DNA from: Alphaproteobacteria bacterium | GTDB taxonomy: Bacteria > Pseudomonadota > Alphaproteobacteria > Rhodobacterales > Rhodobacteraceae | DNA length: 8,640 bases | NCBI GenBank assembly: GCA_013151535.1 | Contig: JAADIC010000304.1 | Coordinates: 1 to 8,640 of the forward strand | Reading direction: 5' to 3' | Notes under the pieces: model-generated | Seen by the model: only the letters and a program-made list of their open reading frames with translations | Databases searched by the model: none | Told to the model about the DNA's origin: nothing | Position numbers and translations under genes: made by a program | Part shown: positions 1-6,298 of the stretch, piece by piece | How the letters are laid out: every line of letters begins with the position of its first letter | Numbering within the stretch: the first letter of the stretch is position 1

Positions 1-5
1 AGACT

Positions 6-428
6 CTAGCCGCCAAATCCCGCGCCGGATTGGCTGGGTTTTAGCCGGATAAGGCGCGAATTTTCAACTGCTGCGGTGCGGTGATGGGTGACCGCCTGAT
101 AGGCCGGATCGCGCACCATGCTGACAAAGGCGGCGATGTCGGGATATTCGGCGATGAAGGCGATGTCCCAATCCTCGGTTTCCTCAGGGCCGATCAGCAT
201 CTGCTCGGGCGTTCCGCTCCAGATGATCCTGCCACCAAGGCCACGAAAAATCGGGCCGCTCAGCTTACCATAAGTGGCATAGGCCTCGGCCCCGGTGGCT
301 TGGGTGCCATCCTCATAATCCGCCTGCGCCCGCAATTTGACCAGATTGAGCATCTGGATTGGCCCGGCGCGGTCAAGCTCGCGCAAAGCCCTGAAACTTT
401 CGGGGCTGGGATTGATGTGATTGGCCAT
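6..428 (-). CDS. DUF1330 family protein
   Basis: A 140-residue soluble protein of the DUF1330 family, which adopts a small dimeric alpha/beta-barrel (ferredoxin-like) fold and has no established reaction. The family signs I see are the early beta strand PIQMLNLVKLR (residues 23-33), a central G-x-E-A-Y-x-x-Y-G stretch (about 46-54), and the C-terminal half with WDIAFIAEYPD (87-97), then M-V-R-D-P-A-Y-Q (104-111) and the closing strand SRLIRL. There is no signal peptide or membrane segment. The ATG at 428 is preceded by GGAG (complement of 435-438) with a 6-nt gap, which supports this start. The gene is divergent from sodB across about 170 bp, so the two could share a control region. The short Gly-rich tail (GAGFGG) looks disordered. 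The family assignment is fairly sure; the biological role is unknown. Confidence 0.8.
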   Translation of the reverse strand: MANHINPSPESFRALRELDRAGPIQMLNLVKLRAQADYEDGTQATGAEAYATYGKLSGPIFRGLGGRIIWSGTPEQMLIGPEETEDWDIAFIAEYPDIAAFVSMVRDPAYQAVTHHRTAAVENSRLIRLKPSQSGAGFGG

Positions 429-449
429 GATCTGCTCCGTTGCGGCTAT

Positions 450-483
450 TTGCCATCAAACCGGCTGGCCGGGCGAATGGCAA
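450..483. repeat. Inverted repeat in the divergent DUF1330/sodB region
   Basis: TTGCCAT (450-456) is matched by ATGGCAA (477-483), and inside these arms CCGG (461-464) pairs with CCGG (469-472) around the loop CTGG. The two stems are separated by a symmetric 4x4 mismatch (CAAA against GCGA). It lies 22-55 bp upstream of the DUF1330 start and more than 110 bp upstream of sodB. It could be an operator or a leader hairpin; no T tract follows on either strand, so it is not a normal terminator. The function is not determined. Confidence 0.4.
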
Positions 484-586
484 GATGCGGATTTGATCTT
501 TTCTATGGCACAAACAGCCACTAGACTGCGCCTTGGGACGACGGAATTGTGCAAATGCGGCTCCGTCTTGTGAACAACTTCAACAT

Positions 587-591
587 AAAGG
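587..591 (+). promoter_or_regulatory. sodB ribosome binding site
   Basis: AAAGG lies 8 nt upstream of the ATG at 600. It decides the start: the in-frame GTG at 549 would add 17 residues not found in SodB proteins, which normally begin M-x-F-E-L-P. Confidence 0.65.
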
Positions 592-599
592 CTGAACCA

Positions 600-1208
600 A
601 TGGCATTTGAACTTCCTGATCTTCCCTATTCCCACGACGCGCTGGCGGCGGGCGGCATGTCTAAAGAGACGCTGGAATTCCACCACGATCTGCACCACAA
701 CGCGTATGTCACCAATGGCAACAAGCTGATCGAGGGAACTGAGTGGGCCGACAAGTCGATGCAAGACATCGTCACCGGCACTTATGACGCGAATTCCGTG
801 GCGCAAAACGGCATTTTCAACAATATTTCGCAGCTTTGGAACCACAACCAGTTCTGGCAAATGATGGGGCCAGCCGGGCGCGATATGCCGGGCGAATTGG
901 AGAGCCGGATCAAGGATGCGTTTGGCTCGGTTGAAGCGTTCAACAGCGAATTCTGTGCCGCAGGCGCGGGGCAGTTCGGTTCGGGCTGGTGCTGGCTGGT
1001 GGTCGATGGTGACGGCGCGCTGAAGGTGACCAAAACCGAAAACGGTGTGAACCCGCTGTGTTTCGGGCAGACCGCGCTGCTGGGTTGCGATGTCTGGGAG
1101 CATTCCTATTACATTGATTTTCGCAATAAACGCCCGGTCTATCTGACCAATTTCCTTGAAAATCTGGTGAATTGGGAAAACGTGGCAGAGCGGCTGGCAA
1201 ACGCCTGA
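600..1208 (+). CDS. sodB: Superoxide dismutase, iron type (SodB)
   Basis: Cytoplasmic superoxide dismutase that converts superoxide to hydrogen peroxide and oxygen. It has 202 residues, the usual length for a bacterial Fe/Mn-SOD. All four metal ligands are visible: H28 (in EFHHDLHH), H82 (in LWNHNQFW), and D164 and H168 in the signature DVWEHSYYIDFRN. The second-sphere glutamine lies in the N-terminal domain (Q78, in ISQLWNH) and the Mn-type glutamine position near residue 149 holds Gly, which points to iron as the metal; a cambialistic enzyme cannot be excluded. The N-terminal helical hairpin covers about residues 1-88 and the alpha/beta domain about 95-202. The ATG at 600 is preferred over the upstream GTG because of the AAAGG site and the family N-terminus. 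The gene appears monocistronic, with an intrinsic terminator 27 bp after the stop. Four cysteines (119, 131, 154, 163) are present; none is a known ligand. Confidence 0.97.
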   Translation: MAFELPDLPYSHDALAAGGMSKETLEFHHDLHHNAYVTNGNKLIEGTEWADKSMQDIVTGTYDANSVAQNGIFNNISQLWNHNQFWQMMGPAGRDMPGELESRIKDAFGSVEAFNSEFCAAGAGQFGSGWCWLVVDGDGALKVTKTENGVNPLCFGQTALLGCDVWEHSYYIDFRNKRPVYLTNFLENLVNWENVAERLANA

Positions 1209-1234
1209 ACCTACTGTAAGGTTTGGAAAATTGA

Positions 1235-1264
1235 GGCCGTCCCGGTGGGGCGGCCATTTCTTTT
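1235..1264 (+). terminator. Rho-independent terminator of sodB
   Basis: A 9-bp GC-rich stem (GGCCGTCCC at 1235-1243 with GGGGCGGCC at 1247-1255, one G-T wobble) closes a 3-nt loop and is followed directly by ATTTCTTTT (1256-1264). This is a textbook intrinsic terminator on the plus strand. It separates sodB from rarD, so rarD needs its own promoter within about 50 bp or depends on readthrough. Confidence 0.9.
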
Positions 1265-1315
1265 GAACCCCTGCGGCGCGGTTTCGCGCCACTTGGGGAT
1301 AGGTGTAGGATAAAG

Positions 1316-2275
1316 ATGACCGAAGCGGGCAAAGGTGTGATCGCGTTGGTGGCCGCCTGTACGATCTGGGGGCTGTCGCCGATCTATTACAAGGCGCTGG
1401 CCCATGTGCCGCCGCTTGAGGTTTTAAGCCACCGCACCCTGTGGTCGTTCGTTTTGTTTGGCATCGTGTTGCTGGTGCAGGGGCGCTTCCCGGCCCTGTT
1501 TCGTGCCATTGGGGATCGCAAAAACCTGTTGATAATCGCGCTGGCGGCGCTGATGATTTCAACCAACTGGTTCGTGTTCATTCTGTCGATCCAGATCGGT
1601 AAGGCGGTCGAGGCCAGCCTTGGTTATTTCATTTTCCCGCTGGTCGCGGTGGCGCTTGGCTATGTGGCGTTTGGTGAACGGCTGGGGCGGACGCAGTGGT
1701 TTGCGGTGGCGCTGGCGGTGTTTGCGGTGGTGGTTCTGGCCTATGGGCTGGGCGCGCCGCCGTGGATTGCGCTGATCCTGTCGGTCTCGTTCGGGATTTA
1801 CGGATTGGCCAAGAAAGCCTTGAAGGTCGGCCCCGTGGTGTCGGTGACAGCCGAGGTTTTTTTGTTGCTGCCCTTCGCCCTGATCTGGATCTGGGGGGGT
1901 TCCACCCAGGGCTGGGCCGGTGTTACGGATCGTGCGGGCGGGTTTTTTGGCGCGAACATGCAGGACACTGTGCTTTTGATGTTGTCCGGCGCGATGACTG
2001 CGGGGCCGCTGATTCTGTTCTCATATGCCACCAAAAGGCTGACATTGGCCAGCGTCGGATTGCTGTTATACATCAACCCGACCCTGCAATTCGCGGTGGC
2101 CGTATTGGTGTTTCAGGAGGCCTTCACCTTCTGGCACGCCGTCACCTTCGCGCTGATCTGGACGGCGCTGGTGATCTATACATTCAGCGCCTGGCGGGTT
2201 GAGAAATCATCGCGCAGGGCCGTCATCAAATCGGCCACGCTGGTGACAACGGAAACCGAGTCAACAAAGCTCTGA
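1316..2275 (+). CDS. rarD: RarD-type EamA/DMT permease
   Basis: Inner-membrane permease of the drug/metabolite transporter superfamily (EamA), RarD branch; E. coli RarD is named for chloramphenicol sensitivity, but the natural substrate is not settled. The protein has 319 residues with about ten hydrophobic helices arranged as two EamA repeats. RarD-like signs are the N-terminal A-x-x-I-W-G-L-S-P-I-Y-Y-K segment (residues 14-26), the E-x-L-S-H-R motif (35-40), the N-W-x-x-F-x-x-x-I stretch after helix 3 (84-92), and Y-I-N-P-T-L-Q-F in the second half (252-259). The start ATG has AGGA (1307-1310) 5 nt upstream. The last 33 residues, from the end of the final helix onward, lie in a 100-bp antisense overlap with the convergent LOG gene; this polar tail is probably not essential to the fold. 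The family is clear; the substrate is unknown. Confidence 0.9.
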   Translation: MTEAGKGVIALVAACTIWGLSPIYYKALAHVPPLEVLSHRTLWSFVLFGIVLLVQGRFPALFRAIGDRKNLLIIALAALMISTNWFVFILSIQIGKAVEASLGYFIFPLVAVALGYVAFGERLGRTQWFAVALAVFAVVVLAYGLGAPPWIALILSVSFGIYGLAKKALKVGPVVSVTAEVFLLLPFALIWIWGGSTQGWAGVTDRAGGFFGANMQDTVLLMLSGAMTAGPLILFSYATKRLTLASVGLLLYINPTLQFAVAVLVFQEAFTFWHAVTFALIWTALVIYTFSAWRVEKSSRRAVIKSATLVTTETESTKL

Positions 2276-2754
2276 TCGGCAAAACCCTGCGCTACGATAT
2301 GGTCCATCATTGCAATAAGAATGTCCCAGTAGCCATTGATATTCAACAGATAAATCGGTTTGGCGTGCAGGCCGATCTGACGCCATGTCGCGACCTCGAA
2401 AAACTCGTCGAGCGAGCCTGCCCCCCCCGGCAGGGTGACAAGCGCGTCGGCATTCATGAACATGACCTTCTTGCGCTCATGCATATTTTCTGTGATCACA
2501 AATTTTGTCAGGTCGGTTTTGCCGACCTCGGCCTCTATCAGATGCACCGGGATAACCCCGAAGGTCTCGCCGCCCGAATCCTGTGCGGCATGGGCCACGT
2601 CGCCCATCAGCCCGACATCGCCAGCGCCGTAAACCAGCCGCCAGTTTTCAAGCGCCAATGCCGCGCCCAATTCTTGTGCTGCCGCACTGAAAGCCGGGTC
2701 AATTCCCGGGCGAGAGCCGCAAAATACACACAGTGAGCGGGTAAACTTGGCCAT
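2176..2754 (-). CDS. LOG family protein (TIGR00730), putative cytokinin-activating phosphoribohydrolase
   Basis: A 192-residue cytoplasmic Rossmann-fold protein of the LOG (Lonely Guy) family. Characterised members hydrolyse nucleoside 5'-monophosphates, including cytokinin ribotides, to the free base and ribose 5-phosphate. Landmarks in order are V-C-F-C-G-S-R near the N-terminus (residues 8-15), the nucleotide-binding loop VYGAGDVGLMGDVA (41-54), the catalytic-arginine stretch MHERKKVM (91-98, R94), and PGGAGSLDE (109-117), matching the family motif P-G-G-x-G-T-x-x-E with Ser for Thr. Length is normal for the short LOG class. The ATG at 2754 has GAGG (complement of 2760-2763) 5 nt upstream. 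The gene converges on rarD and overlaps its 3' end, and is divergent from the LysM gene. The conserved P-G-G-x-G motif is encoded through a run of eight Gs on the coding strand. In bacteria the true substrate is often uncertain; a general purine-nucleotide hydrolase role is equally possible. Confidence 0.93.
   Translation of the reverse strand: MAKFTRSLCVFCGSRPGIDPAFSAAAQELGAALALENWRLVYGAGDVGLMGDVAHAAQDSGGETFGVIPVHLIEAEVGKTDLTKFVITENMHERKKVMFMNADALVTLPGGAGSLDEFFEVATWRQIGLHAKPIYLLNINGYWDILIAMMDHIVAQGFADQSFVDSVSVVTSVADLMTALRDDFSTRQALNV
2421..2428. repeat. C8/G8 homopolymer inside the LOG gene
   Basis: Eight consecutive Cs on the plus strand (Gs in the coding strand of the minus-strand gene) encode the P-G-G-A part of the catalytic P-G-G-x-G motif. 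Homopolymers of this length are prone to slippage, either in the cell or during sequencing. The frame is intact here. Confidence 0.85.
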
Positions 2755-2900
2755 GTTTGCCTCTTTTTGTCGATTGGATTGGAATTTTCTTAGCGGAGTT
2801 GTTATGTCTTAGGCAAGGTGCGATCTCTGCTAGGACCGCGGTGTCTGATGGTGTTTGACAGGGTTTCGTGCAAAAGCCAACAAAGCTAGGCGGGCGCAGT

Positions 2901-4292
2901 ATGTCTATTTTTTCAGCATTGGGAACCAGCACCGGCATGGTGGCTGGCGGCGTGGCCGCAGTGGGGGCCATCGCGGTGGCGGTATTTGTCGTGGTGGCCA
3001 CGGATGAGGCGCAAAAGCCGCCCGTGATTGGCAGCGTTCCGGCCGGGGTCACGGCGCCGCGTGTCGATGCGGTGGCGACCAGTACCGAACCGGTTCTGCA
3101 AACGGACGAACCTGTTGCAAAAGTTGTGACCAAGCCAGACACGGCTGAAGAAACGAGCGCAACAGCGCTTGCGGGCGTCACGCCTGTTGTCAAAGATGCG
3201 ACCAGCGGGCTTGCGGTGGCGGGTATTGATAGCAATGACGTGGCAATAGGTGCTGGAACTGACCCGGGCGTTTCGGCCGGCAACACCGGCAAGCGTGTGA
3301 TTGCCAGTCTTGAGCCGGCAAATGACGCCCTGCCCGCAACCAAATCCGCCAGTAAACCGAAAACCGCGAATGTGGCGGCAGGTGTCGGGCCAAGCTCGGC
3401 GATCCAGATTGATCTGGTGCGCATCGACAAACGCGGGGCGACCGTGGTGGCGGGCAAGGCCCCCGGGGGCGCACAGGTCGAGATTTATGTGGATGGCGCG
3501 GTGATTGCCGAGGTGTTGGCCGACAGCAAGGGTGGTTTTGTGGCGTTGTTTGACGTGCCGCCTTCGTCGGACGCGCAGGTAATGACCATGGCCTTGCGCG
3601 ATGAACAGGGCAATAGCGTGCCCACCTCGGATCGGGTATTCATCAAGGGGCGCGAAGTGGTTGCGGTTGATCCGGCGGTTGCGGACAGCGCTGCCGAGGT
3701 TTTGCCGGTGGACGAGGTGGCCCCGCAGGTAATCATCGCCACTGATGAAGGCATCAAGGTGGTGCAACCCGCCAGTTTTGTGCCCGGTGCGCCCGAGGTG
3801 ATGGCCAATGTCACGCTCGATCTGATCTCTTATGATGCCGAGGGCGAGGTTGTTCTGACCGGGCGTGGCAAAGTCGAAAACCATGTGCGGATCTATGTAA
3901 ACGACACCCCGGTCAAGACCGAACCCGTGGCCGAGGATGGCTCGTGGCAATTGTCTTTGCCCGAGGTGGATGCCGGGCTTTATACCCTGCGGGTCGATGA
4001 AATCGACGCGGCTGGCAATGTGGTGTCGCGCGTGGAAACTCCGTTCAAGAAAGAAAAACCAGCCGAGGTTCAAAAGATTGCCAGCCTTGCCGTTCCTGAA
4101 CTGGCTGATGAAAACATCAAAAAACCTTTGGCGCGCAAGGTTACCATTCAACCCGGCGCAACCCTGTGGGCCCTGGCCGAAAGCCGCTATGGGCAGGGCA
4201 ATCTCTACATGCAGATATTCGAGGCCAACCGCGACAATATCCGCGACCCCGATCTGATCTATCCCGGCCAGATATTCACGATACCTGACTAG
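2901..4292 (+). CDS. Membrane-anchored LysM protein with two Ig-like repeats
   Basis: A 463-residue envelope protein. An N-terminal hydrophobic helix (residues about 12-33) should anchor it in the inner membrane with the rest in the periplasm. Next comes an Ala/Val/Thr-rich, low-complexity linker (about 34-165), two beta-rich Ig-like repeats (about 168-249 and 303-382), and a C-terminal LysM domain (412-461) showing I-Q-P-G-A-T-L-W-A-L-A and the closing Y-P-G-Q-I-F-T-I-P. LysM domains bind the glycan backbone of peptidoglycan; no catalytic domain is visible, so a binding or scaffolding role is inferred. The ATG at 2901 has AGGCGGG (2888-2894) 6 nt upstream; an in-frame GTG at 2868 with AGGG four nt before it would add 11 residues (474 in all) and cannot be ruled out. 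Only 54 bp with no terminator separate it from the Atm1 gene, suggesting cotranscription. Confidence 0.88.
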   Translation: MSIFSALGTSTGMVAGGVAAVGAIAVAVFVVVATDEAQKPPVIGSVPAGVTAPRVDAVATSTEPVLQTDEPVAKVVTKPDTAEETSATALAGVTPVVKDATSGLAVAGIDSNDVAIGAGTDPGVSAGNTGKRVIASLEPANDALPATKSASKPKTANVAAGVGPSSAIQIDLVRIDKRGATVVAGKAPGGAQVEIYVDGAVIAEVLADSKGGFVALFDVPPSSDAQVMTMALRDEQGNSVPTSDRVFIKGREVVAVDPAVADSAAEVLPVDEVAPQVIIATDEGIKVVQPASFVPGAPEVMANVTLDLISYDAEGEVVLTGRGKVENHVRIYVNDTPVKTEPVAEDGSWQLSLPEVDAGLYTLRVDEIDAAGNVVSRVETPFKKEKPAEVQKIASLAVPELADENIKKPLARKVTIQPGATLWALAESRYGQGNLYMQIFEANRDNIRDPDLIYPGQIFTIPD

Positions 4293-4326
4293 CAGCACTG
4301 GTAGTCTGGCCTCTGCACCCTTATCT

Positions 4327-4341
4327 AGGGGGGCTGAGGGG
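4327..4341 (+). promoter_or_regulatory. Two overlapping ribosome binding sites for the Atm1 gene
   Basis: AGGGGGG (4327-4333) lies 7 nt before GTG 4341, and GAGGGG (4336-4341) lies 5 nt before the in-frame ATG 4347. Both give nearly the same protein; the ATG is preferred by codon type. Confidence 0.5.
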
Positions 4342-4346
4342 TGAGC

Positions 4347-6182
4347 ATGACCGATCAATCGACAGTTTCAAAAGACGAAAAGCGCAGCGGGATGCGCACC
4401 ATCAAGAAGGTGGTGCCCTATCTGTGGCCCGCGGAAAAGGGCTATGCCTGGGTCAAATGGCGGGTTGTGATCGCCATGGGATTTCTGGTGCTGTCCAAGG
4501 TGATCTCGGTCGCGATGCCGTTCTTTTACAAGGGCGCGGTGGATGCCATGGCCCCGAAGGGCGGCACCGAGGTTCAGGTGTTTTTCCTGCTGGCAGGCGC
4601 TGTGGGGCTGACCGTGGCTTACGGCATTGCACGCCTGATGAATGTCGGTTTTCAGCAATTGCGCGACGCGGTTTTTGCCCGGGTCAGCCAGCGCGCTTTG
4701 CGCCGCCTGGCGCTTGAAACCTTCCGCCATATCCACGCGCTATCGCTTCGCTATCACATCGCGCGTAAAACCGGCGGGTTGAGCCGGATCATCGAGCGCG
4801 GTGTCAAAGGCGTTGAATTCCTGTTGCGATTCATGTTGTTTTCCATCGGCCCGCTTATCCTTGAGCTGGTGTTTATCGGCGCGATCCTGTTCTTTGTTTT
4901 TGATGTCTGGTATCTGGCCATCGTTGTTTTCACCATCGCGCTTTATTTCTGGTTCACCTTTCGTGTCACCGAATGGCGGGTGAAAATCCGCAGGGATATG
5001 AACACGCAAGACACCAACGCCAACCAGAAGGCCATCGACAGCCTGCTGAATTTCGAGACCGTGAAATATTTCGGGGCCGAGGAGCGCGAGGCGTTGCGTT
5101 ATGACGACAACATGCGCCAATACGAGGCACTGGCGCTGAAAACCTCCTATTCGCTGGCCTACCTCAATTTTGGCCAATCGGTGCTGATTACCGGTGGTTT
5201 GGTCGGGGTCATGGTGCTGGCGGCGCTGGGGGTTAATCGGGGCGAGCTGACGGTTGGCGATTTTGTCATGGTCAATGCCTACATGATCCAGATCACCTTG
5301 CCGCTGAACTTTTTGGGGTCGGTTTACCGCGAAATCCGCCAATCGCTGGTGGATATGGGCGAGATGTTCGATCTGCTGGAACAACCGGCGGAAGTGGTCG
5401 ACAAACCGGATGCCCCGGCGCTTGAAATCGAAGGTGGGGAAGTGGCGTTTGATGCCATTGATTTTGGCTATGACGCCGATCGCTCGATCCTGCATGGGTT
5501 CGATCTGACAGTGAAGGCCGGCCAAACCGTGGCGATCGTTGGCCCTTCTGGGTCCGGCAAATCCACCATCGGGCGGCTGTTATTCCGGTTTTATGACGTG
5601 AACAAGGGGGCATTGCGGATTGACGGGCAGGATCTGCGCGACATCACGCAATCCAGCCTGCACGAGCGGATCGGTATCGTGCCGCAAGACACGGTGTTGT
5701 TCAACGATACCATCGGTTATAACATCTTTTACGGGCGCGCAGATGCGACTGAAGACGAGATGATCGCCGCCGCCAAAGCCGCCAAGATCCATGATTTTGT
5801 TGTCGGGTTGCCCGAGGGTTATGACACCATGGTCGGGGAGCGCGGCCTGAAACTGTCGGGTGGTGAAAAGCAACGGGTCGGCATTGCCCGGACTTTGCTG
5901 AAAAACCCGCCGATCCTGCTGTTGGACGAGGCAACCTCGGCGCTCGATACAGAAACCGAGCGTGACATTCAGGACAGCCTGCGCGAAATGGGGCAGGGGC
6001 GCACGGTGATTACAATCGCGCATCGTTTGTCAACGATTGTCGATGCCGATGTGATCGTGGTGCTGGAAAAGGGCGAGATTTCCGAGAAGGGCACGCATGA
6101 GGAACTGCTGGCCCATGAGGGGCGCTACGCCCAAATGTGGCAGCGCCAGCAGGCGGATGAAGAGGATGTGGTTGCGGCCTAG
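4347..6182 (+). CDS. Atm1/ABCB7-type ABC half-transporter (fused permease and ATPase)
   Basis: A 611-residue half-transporter that should work as an inner-membrane homodimer. The six-helix exporter domain covers about residues 35-335 and the nucleotide-binding domain about 360-600. Visible ATPase motifs are Walker A GPSGSGKST (399-407), Q-loop glutamine 447 in IVPQDTVLF, signature LSGGE (503-507), Walker B ILLLDE (523-528) and the H-loop histidine 559. The exporter domain resembles the Atm1 branch: the LNFGQ segment (273-277) has Asn and Gln spaced as in the glutathione-binding site of bacterial Atm1. Members export glutathione-linked compounds, linked to iron-sulfur cluster maturation or heavy-metal detoxification; which applies here is inference. 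The ATG at 4347 has GAGGGG (4336-4341) 5 nt upstream; a GTG at 4341 with its own AGGGGGG (4327-4333) gives a 613-residue alternative. It follows the LysM gene closely and ends in a cluster of hairpins. Confidence 0.93.
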   Translation: MTDQSTVSKDEKRSGMRTIKKVVPYLWPAEKGYAWVKWRVVIAMGFLVLSKVISVAMPFFYKGAVDAMAPKGGTEVQVFFLLAGAVGLTVAYGIARLMNVGFQQLRDAVFARVSQRALRRLALETFRHIHALSLRYHIARKTGGLSRIIERGVKGVEFLLRFMLFSIGPLILELVFIGAILFFVFDVWYLAIVVFTIALYFWFTFRVTEWRVKIRRDMNTQDTNANQKAIDSLLNFETVKYFGAEEREALRYDDNMRQYEALALKTSYSLAYLNFGQSVLITGGLVGVMVLAALGVNRGELTVGDFVMVNAYMIQITLPLNFLGSVYREIRQSLVDMGEMFDLLEQPAEVVDKPDAPALEIEGGEVAFDAIDFGYDADRSILHGFDLTVKAGQTVAIVGPSGSGKSTIGRLLFRFYDVNKGALRIDGQDLRDITQSSLHERIGIVPQDTVLFNDTIGYNIFYGRADATEDEMIAAAKAAKIHDFVVGLPEGYDTMVGERGLKLSGGEKQRVGIARTLLKNPPILLLDEATSALDTETERDIQDSLREMGQGRTVITIAHRLSTIVDADVIVVLEKGEISEKGTHEELLAHEGRYAQMWQRQQADEEDVVAA

Positions 6183-6211
6183 AGTGAAATCAATTGGATT
6201 GAATTCGCTCT
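6181..6211. repeat. Imperfect 14-position inverted repeat at the Atm1 stop codon
   Basis: The left arm 6181-6194 pairs with the right arm 6198-6211 around the loop TGG (6195-6197). Of 14 positions, 12 are Watson-Crick, one is a G-T wobble (6185/6207) and one is an A-A mismatch (6189/6203). The left arm starts on the second base of the TAG stop. No T tract follows on the plus strand. Confidence 0.6.
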
Positions 6212-6218
6212 GAACGCA

Positions 6219-6242
6219 GAAAATCTTTATCGAAAGATTTTC
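6219..6242. repeat. Perfect 10-bp AT-rich stem-loop (first of two)
   Basis: GAAAATCTTT (6219-6228) and AAAGATTTTC (6233-6242) are exact reverse complements around the 4-nt loop ATCG. It lacks the GC-rich stem and following T tract of a normal terminator. It may be a transcript 3'-end stabiliser, a protein-binding site or a lineage repeat; I cannot tell which. Confidence 0.75.
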
Positions 6243-6246
6243 GGGT

Positions 6247-6270
6247 GAATAATTTTCGGGAAAATTATTC
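6247..6270. repeat. Perfect 10-bp AT-rich stem-loop (second of two)
   Basis: GAATAATTTT (6247-6256) and AAAATTATTC (6261-6270) are exact reverse complements around the 4-nt loop CGGG. It has the same architecture as the preceding stem-loop, 4 bp away, but a different arm sequence. That makes a shared structural role more likely than a simple duplication. Confidence 0.75.
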
Positions 6271-6275
6271 TGGTT

Positions 6276-6298
6276 GGGCGGCTTGGCCCTTTTGTTTT
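6276..6298 (+). terminator. Probable intrinsic terminator of the LysM-Atm1 unit
   Basis: GGGC (6276-6279) pairs with GCCC (6286-6289) over a 6-nt loop and is followed by TTTTGTTTT (6290-6298). The stem is short, but the T tract and the position between convergent genes support termination of plus-strand transcription before it enters the RND gene. The three upstream stem-loops may assist. Confidence 0.55.

Noticed and set aside
499..527. Possible sodB promoter (TTTTCT, 17 bp, TAGACT)
   Set aside because: The -10 matches four of six bases but the -35 only three of six; such matches are expected by chance.
549..599. GTG start at 549 for sodB, adding 17 residues
   Set aside because: SodB proteins begin at the M-x-F-E-L-P sequence, and the ATG at 600 has a well-placed AAAGG site.
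456..1562. Long minus-strand open frame (368 codons) across sodB
   Set aside because: It lies antisense to the unmistakable sodB and the start of rarD, has a Pro/Arg/His-rich composition with no domain, and is explained by third-position GC bias.
2787..2816. Possible minus-strand promoter for the LOG gene (TTGCCT, 17 bp, CTAAGA)
   Set aside because: The -35 matches four of six consensus bases but the -10 is weak, so it is not strong enough to report as a feature.
2855..2884. Perfect -35 hexamer TTGACA (2855-2860) upstream of the LysM gene
   Set aside because: At 16-18 bp spacing the only -10 candidates are CAACAA-like and poor, so I do not annotate a promoter. If it is real, the GTG start at 2868 would be excluded.
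2913..4358. Long minus-strand open frame (481 codons) opposite the LysM gene
   Set aside because: It is rich in Gly, His and Arg without a recognisable fold, is antisense to a gene with clear LysM and Ig-like domains, and is a typical shadow frame.
6219..6270. CRISPR-like or direct-repeat reading of the paired stem-loops
   Set aside because: The two units differ in arm sequence, there are only two, and there are no spacers of regular length; they are hairpins, not an array.
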